DNA from: an uncultured Candidatus Melainabacteria bacterium
Lineage (GTDB): Bacteria; Cyanobacteriota; Vampirovibrionia; Gastranaerophilales; Gastranaerophilaceae
Direction of reading: 5' to 3'
Assembly: GCA_947364235.1 (NCBI GenBank)
Contig: CANARY010000004.1
Span: forward strand, 158,809-222,808
DNA: 64,000 bases
The notes beneath the pieces are model-generated. The model did no database searches, was not told the origin of the DNA, and saw only the letters and a list, made by a program, of their open reading frames with translations. Made by a program: the position numbers and the translations under genes. Within the stretch, counting starts at the first letter, position 1. Each line of letters opens with the position of its first letter. This document shows, one piece after another, positions 60,484-64,000 of this stretch.

Positions 60484-60851
60484 TAAGTACCCTCAACTTT
60501 CTTTGGAAAGACAGTTATTGTATTTTGATATCCTATATCATTGCTGCCAATGATGAGAGTATTTTCATATCCGTTGTCATAACATTGCTTTATTCCATAA
60601 TAATAAAATTCACAGGTTTCATTTTTTGGTACAGTCATTAGATCTGTAAAATCTCCTGTCATTTCAAAGACTACAGAGTTAGATTTATTTGAGTTTACAT
60701 ATAGTTCGTTACCTATAGGTTTTCTATTTTTATCTTGAATAGCAAGATAGATTTTGTAATTTTTACTTGTGTCTAATCCACTGATGACGAGGCTTCCGCT
60801 GTCGCCTTGAATTAAACTTATATTGCCATTTTCATCAATAGTAAATGCCAT
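60483..60851 (-). CDS. Baseplate/BppU N-terminal-like phage protein
   Basis: A 122-residue beta-rich protein. IDENGNISLIQGDSGSLVISG and KNYKIYLAIQDKNRKPIGNEL recall the N-terminal anchor domain of BppU baseplate proteins (QGDxxxLxI...YxVxFxIxDxxxxxI). Such domains tie receptor-binding proteins to the baseplate. It is sandwiched between two fibre-like genes. The start has GGAGAA. Confidence 0.65.
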   Translation of the reverse strand: MAFTIDENGNISLIQGDSGSLVISGLDTSKNYKIYLAIQDKNRKPIGNELYVNSNKSNSVVFEMTGDFTDLMTVPKNETCEFYYYGIKQCYDNGYENTLIIGSNDIGYQNTITVFPKKVEGT

Positions 60852-60869
60852 AATTTCTCCTTTAAGTTT

Positions 60870-61415
60870 TTATTTGCCACAAGCATACCAGTCAATAGTA
60901 TTATATCTGGCAGCGTTACCATAAGCACGGCAGTCAACATAGCAGGAAGTTGTTGATTTGCTGCTTACAATAGTAGAATATTCGTAAGTATCCGAGGTTC
61001 TTTGAGTTTGCACGCAGTAATTAGCATCTTGAAAAGGTTTTAAAAATGTGATGTGTTGTAATGTAACTGTGTGCCCGCCTTGCTCAACCCAGATTCTATT
61101 TTTCTTCTCTGCATCAGAAAAATATTCACGATACCAAGAACTTCCGTTTACATATGTTGTGATATAACTTCCGCTGTCTTTAAAATTAGCGAAAGTTTTG
61201 CTTAAATCTTCATTTATTTTTTCAATATCTGTATTAACCTTGTCAGTAAATGAAGACAGCGTACTGCTGATACTTGCGATATTAGAGTTCAAGCCTGCGT
61301 TGTTTGATATAAGAGTTTCAGAAACGCTGTTAATTCTGTTATCCAGATAATTGAAGTTATTGTTCATAACTTCTGATGAAGCAAGTGCTCCATATTCAAT
61401 TTCAGTTAATGCCAT
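60870..61415 (-). CDS. Phage tail-fibre-like protein 2
   Basis: From the ATG with AAAGGA upstream it has 181 residues; an ATG five codons earlier contains that site and is less likely. Residues 15-80 are Asn/Ser-rich coiled coil. The C-terminal 100 residues (SWYREYFSD, NRIWVEQGG, ITFLKPF, ANYCVQTQ) are related to the tail of the 59152 protein. It overlaps the small membrane gene by 14 nt. Confidence 0.8.
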   Translation of the reverse strand: MALTEIEYGALASSEVMNNNFNYLDNRINSVSETLISNNAGLNSNIASISSTLSSFTDKVNTDIEKINEDLSKTFANFKDSGSYITTYVNGSSWYREYFSDAEKKNRIWVEQGGHTVTLQHITFLKPFQDANYCVQTQRTSDTYEYSTIVSSKSTTSCYVDCRAYGNAARYNTIDWYACGK

Positions 61416-61656
61416 CTGAATTCCTTTCATTAATTAATGTGTCATAAATTTTGTCCAGCTTTTTGTTGATGTCGATAATCTGTTCTTTCATATTGCTGAA
61501 TTCCGATTTTGTAATGTAAACTTGAGCAACTTCAGTGAGAATTTCTCGATGAGTAAGCTCCAGTTTTTCAGGGGTAACAAAAAGATTGTACTGCATAAGA
61601 ATTGCAATAAACATCAATAAAGCAGGTGCATATTTGTATATTGCGTCTTTGTTCAT
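61402..61656 (-). CDS. Small one-helix membrane protein, holin/XhlA-like
   Basis: From the ATG with GAGG upstream it has 84 residues: one membrane helix (YAPALLMFIAILMQYNLFV), then an acidic region and a coiled coil (ITKSEFSNMKEQIIDINKKLDKIY). The size and layout recall XhlA-like or spanin-type lysis accessory proteins. No endolysin is seen in this window. A 22-codon upstream extension is rejected as it lacks a ribosome binding site. Confidence 0.65.
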   Translation of the reverse strand: MNKDAIYKYAPALLMFIAILMQYNLFVTPEKLELTHREILTEVAQVYITKSEFSNMKEQIIDINKKLDKIYDTLINERNSDGIN

Positions 61657-61675
61657 GATGTTTGCCTCGTGTGTA

Positions 61676-62290
61676 TTAAAGAAGTGCTTTAAAGAAGCTG
61701 CCAACCATGCTTGAAATATCACTTGCGTTTATACTCTTGCTTTTTGTTGATTGGAAGCCGCTTGTAGAAGCATTTCCGCTGCTTGTTTGAAGTGACTGGT
61801 TCTGCATGTCAGAAATTACATTATAACCTTGCATGTAAGAAGCCAGCAGGTTGTTCATTACTTGAGCAGTATTGTTTTGCGACTCAGCAAGAAGTTCATC
61901 AATGTACGATGATAAAGAATTTGAGTTTGTGTTTGATAAGTTTTTATATAAATCTGTTGCTTGTGATGAACGTATCATGTTTCTATTGGAAAGAGGATTG
62001 ATAATGTTATTTTCCAAATTGTTTAATGTTGTATTATTCAAAGTTTTAGTGAAAGCATTTAACTTGGCTTGGTTTGTAGTTGAGTCTAATGTTGGATTTA
62101 GATATTCATCTAAAAGCGAATTTATATTGTTGTTTACAAATTTGTATACAGAATCTAATGCAGTTCCTTCCTGAAATTTGGCGCTTGTGCCTCCGTTGGT
62201 GGTGGTGGCAACAGCATAAGGATTTGATGTCGTTGTATTTCCATATACAGTATTTGATGATGTATGTGTTTTACTAGATTGTTTTCCCAT
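61676..62290 (-). CDS. Phage virion-associated hypothetical protein
   Basis: A 204-residue, Asn/Ser/Thr-rich protein, almost all helix, without signal peptide. The ends are Ser/Thr-rich (SSKTHTSSNTVYGN, SKSINASD). It resembles hypothetical proteins near the tail of podoviruses from gut bacteria, from memory; a head-tail or injected protein is possible. It lies 17 nt after the 514-aa gene. ATTTTACC-type sequence (AAAGGTAAAATATG) upstream serves as ribosome binding site. Confidence 0.7.
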   Translation of the reverse strand: MGKQSSKTHTSSNTVYGNTTTSNPYAVATTTNGGTSAKFQEGTALDSVYKFVNNNINSLLDEYLNPTLDSTTNQAKLNAFTKTLNNTTLNNLENNIINPLSNRNMIRSSQATDLYKNLSNTNSNSLSSYIDELLAESQNNTAQVMNNLLASYMQGYNVISDMQNQSLQTSSGNASTSGFQSTKSKSINASDISSMVGSFFKALL

Positions 62291-62307
62291 ATTTTACCTT
62301 TCTGATT

Positions 62308-63852
62308 TTAAAGTGTTTTGATTTTAATTTTTCCAAATTCGATATTTTTTATACAGAAATCATCACCTGCGTTTTTGGTTGATAAAGTCATCTGAAGTGT
62401 CTTAAAATAAGAAGTTGGCAGCCTTTTTATAGAATTAATATCTTTTAGCGGGAAATAGCTGTTGTCCCATCTTCCTATGTCAAAATAAAGAGAATTTTTT
62501 AAACTTTTTGCTTTTATATATCTGGTTTTTGCAGAAAAACCATTATAATTTTTGATATATTCAATGTAAAAACTATTGTTGTAATACATATCTAATGTGA
62601 TTTTTGGTGATAAAGATAAAATTTTTATTGTGTTTTCACAGCCCAGGTTTAATGGTGTACACTTGTAAAAAGCATTAATAAAGCTGCCGTCAAATGTATT
62701 TGAAACATATTCTTCATATATTTTTTTGCCGGCAGAATAAAGAATCTCTCCAATAATCGCAAAACAATTTATCTTTTGTGATTTACGTTTGACCCAGCTT
62801 CTCCTAAGGTAATCGTAAATCATTATTGTAGTAAATTCTTCATCATTATCTGGCAGAAGAAACCAAACTTCATTTCTATCTTCCGTAACCACAGACAAAG
62901 TTCGAAGGCTGTCGATTTTAGCGGGCTTAATGCTGAATAATTCATCCTGAATGTCTAGAGCAATATTATCCCCTAAAGTCTTGTCTCCGGTTAAAACCTG
63001 CTTAAAACAAAAAACTCCCTTTTTTGTATCATCGTAAAAATATAATTCGGTTCCATGAAAAACTACAGCATTGTACGATGCACAACCTCCAGGGAAATCC
63101 ATAGTTTTATAGAACGAAAAATCGCTTTCATCCCTTGATATTAAACAAGAAGAGTTTGTATGAAATACTGCTAATGAGCCTAAATAAGGACAAACGGCAG
63201 TGATTTTTTTTATGAATTCAATATAGCCTGCAGAAGTAGCGATTTCTGCATCTGATGTTGCAAAATCATAAATGTTTTCCTGAACAGAATACCATAAGAT
63301 TTGTTCGTTAAATACCCAAAGCCTGCCGGCAAAAACAATTAGACCTAACCCTTTTATGTCTCTTTCATCACCATCTTTTAAATTCATCATTTTAACTTCA
63401 TCAAGCACTCCATCTTCATTGAAATTATTGATTTCAATGCTGAGCATTTCTTCAGAGTTCGAAAAGACCCAAAGGTCTGACCAGCCCTGTGAAACATCTG
63501 TAGCACAAGACTTTGAGGTGACGCTTAAACCTGTAACCTTAACATTAAGTATTTGCGCCGAAGGAGAAAATAGGTAAATTTTTCCTTCTTCTGAGTTTTC
63601 TGTATGTACAAAAAAGTATGTTTTGCCTTTTTGTACACTTTCAAAAATATTGATAACAGTCTCGTCTTCTGGTATTGAACTGCAAACACTGATATTTCCT
63701 TTGGCTGTTCTTATCCCGACTCCAGAGTTCACTTCAGTTGCAAATAATTCAACATTTTGAAGGTCAGATGCTGTTATTATTGACGAGGAATAAACAGAAC
63801 TGCTTCTATTTATTCCCGAAAAATTGTTACATATCAATGCGGTTCTTTGCAT
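62308..63852 (-). CDS. Podovirus-type stabilisation/tail-hub-like beta-propeller protein
   Basis: A 514-residue protein with repeated beta blades (YFFVHTENSEEGKIYLFS, GLIVFAGRLWVFNEQILWY, SLAVFHTNSSCLISRDES, ELYFYDDTKKGVFCF). The pattern of repeated lookups of state variables resembles the P22 gp10-like DNA stabilisation proteins at the tail hub of short-tailed phages. It starts the visible cassette, with AAAGGA before the ATG. The assignment is by overall pattern. Confidence 0.6.
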   Translation of the reverse strand: MQRTALICNNFSGINRSSSVYSSSIITASDLQNVELFATEVNSGVGIRTAKGNISVCSSIPEDETVINIFESVQKGKTYFFVHTENSEEGKIYLFSPSAQILNVKVTGLSVTSKSCATDVSQGWSDLWVFSNSEEMLSIEINNFNEDGVLDEVKMMNLKDGDERDIKGLGLIVFAGRLWVFNEQILWYSVQENIYDFATSDAEIATSAGYIEFIKKITAVCPYLGSLAVFHTNSSCLISRDESDFSFYKTMDFPGGCASYNAVVFHGTELYFYDDTKKGVFCFKQVLTGDKTLGDNIALDIQDELFSIKPAKIDSLRTLSVVTEDRNEVWFLLPDNDEEFTTIMIYDYLRRSWVKRKSQKINCFAIIGEILYSAGKKIYEEYVSNTFDGSFINAFYKCTPLNLGCENTIKILSLSPKITLDMYYNNSFYIEYIKNYNGFSAKTRYIKAKSLKNSLYFDIGRWDNSYFPLKDINSIKRLPTSYFKTLQMTLSTKNAGDDFCIKNIEFGKIKIKTL

Positions 63853-64000
63853 TATTTTTAATCCTTTCCGGGGTAAATATTTATTAAGATTTCATTAAAA
63901 AAATAAACTCAATTTTACATTTCTTAACAAAACTCATAAAAAAGGGCAATTTTCAAAAAGTTAGATACTTTATATATACATAAGAGATAATTAAGAGGAC
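63853..64000. other. Non-coding right edge with plus-strand promoter-like element
   Basis: These 148 bp hold no gene. From 63946 to 63974 GGCAATTTT-N11-ATACTTTAT occurs on the plus strand, the same words as upstream of the LysM-like gene on the minus strand, and the window ends in AAGAGGAC, a possible ribosome binding site for a gene just beyond. The left part is the leader of the phage cassette. Confidence 0.55.

Overview
The window is AT-rich, gene-dense bacterial DNA with no gap over about 275 bp between genes. The gene set suggests a diderm: KdsD for Kdo/LPS, a very large AsmA/TamB-like protein, an AMIN-like envelope protein and PilT. The organism also looks fermentative and non-photosynthetic, with a PPi-dependent phosphofructokinase, ATP-PEP carboxykinase and a hemerythrin. 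glyQ has no glyS beside it, as in Cyanobacteria. Several small Ser/Thr/Asn-rich proteins without signal peptides carry short SFK/FKG patches near the N-terminus. From memory of related genomes this fits the gut Gastranaerophilales (Vampirovibrionia/Melainabacteria, non-photosynthetic Cyanobacteria); that assignment is inference, about 0.7.

Layout. 1-7.3 kb: a small unknown protein, a TPR protein and a YkgJ-type Cys-cluster protein, then on the minus strand a 799-aa protein with two copies of a large unknown domain, a 93-aa partner with a highly structured leader, an AMIN-like membrane protein and a GlcF-type Fe-S protein. 7.3-16.4 kb: kdsD, a CDF transporter, small hypotheticals, nth, speB, PPi-PFK, a LysM-like protein, zupT, tRNA-Asp and a LysR regulator. 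16.5-26 kb: hydrolase, hemerythrin, NaChBac-type sodium channel, wecB, a glutamate-synthase-like oxidoreductase, pilT, a YbiT-like ABC-F ATPase and pckA. 26-36 kb: an 886-aa coiled-coil protein, priA, a FKG protein, a 1033-aa helicase-nuclease fusion and an orphan sugar-binding lipoprotein. 36-56 kb: argS, envelope proteins, glyQ, two tandem APC permeases, an HD-GYP protein, a GH13 enzyme, a radical SAM protein, rpsB and tsf. 56.4-63.9 kb: a shortened DegT-like aminotransferase, then a minus-strand phage tail, lysis and packaging cassette that ends with terL.

Signals that cut across genes. (1) At least ten genes have a good -10 box only 6-9 nt before the start codon and no Shine-Dalgarno, so leaderless transcription looks common and decides several starts. 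(2) The two largest signal-less proteins (799 and 886 aa) share a 51-bp upstream module with identical spacing that resembles a sigma-28/SigF-class promoter. (3) The first of these promoters drives a leader of about 170 nt bounded by two perfect palindromes that share a 26-bp core, one touching the ribosome binding site. (4) priA contains a perfect 38-bp GC-rich palindrome inside its helicase region. (5) Convergent genes repeatedly share bidirectional terminators or overlap by 4 nt at TTAA.

Metabolic picture: PPi-PFK and PEPCK frame reversible glycolysis; a GH13 enzyme points to alpha-glucan use; APC permeases, agmatinase and a GltD-like protein handle amino nitrogen; KdsD, WecB and the DegT-like protein point to surface glycan; PilT with an HD-GYP protein suggests twitching motility and c-di-GMP turnover.
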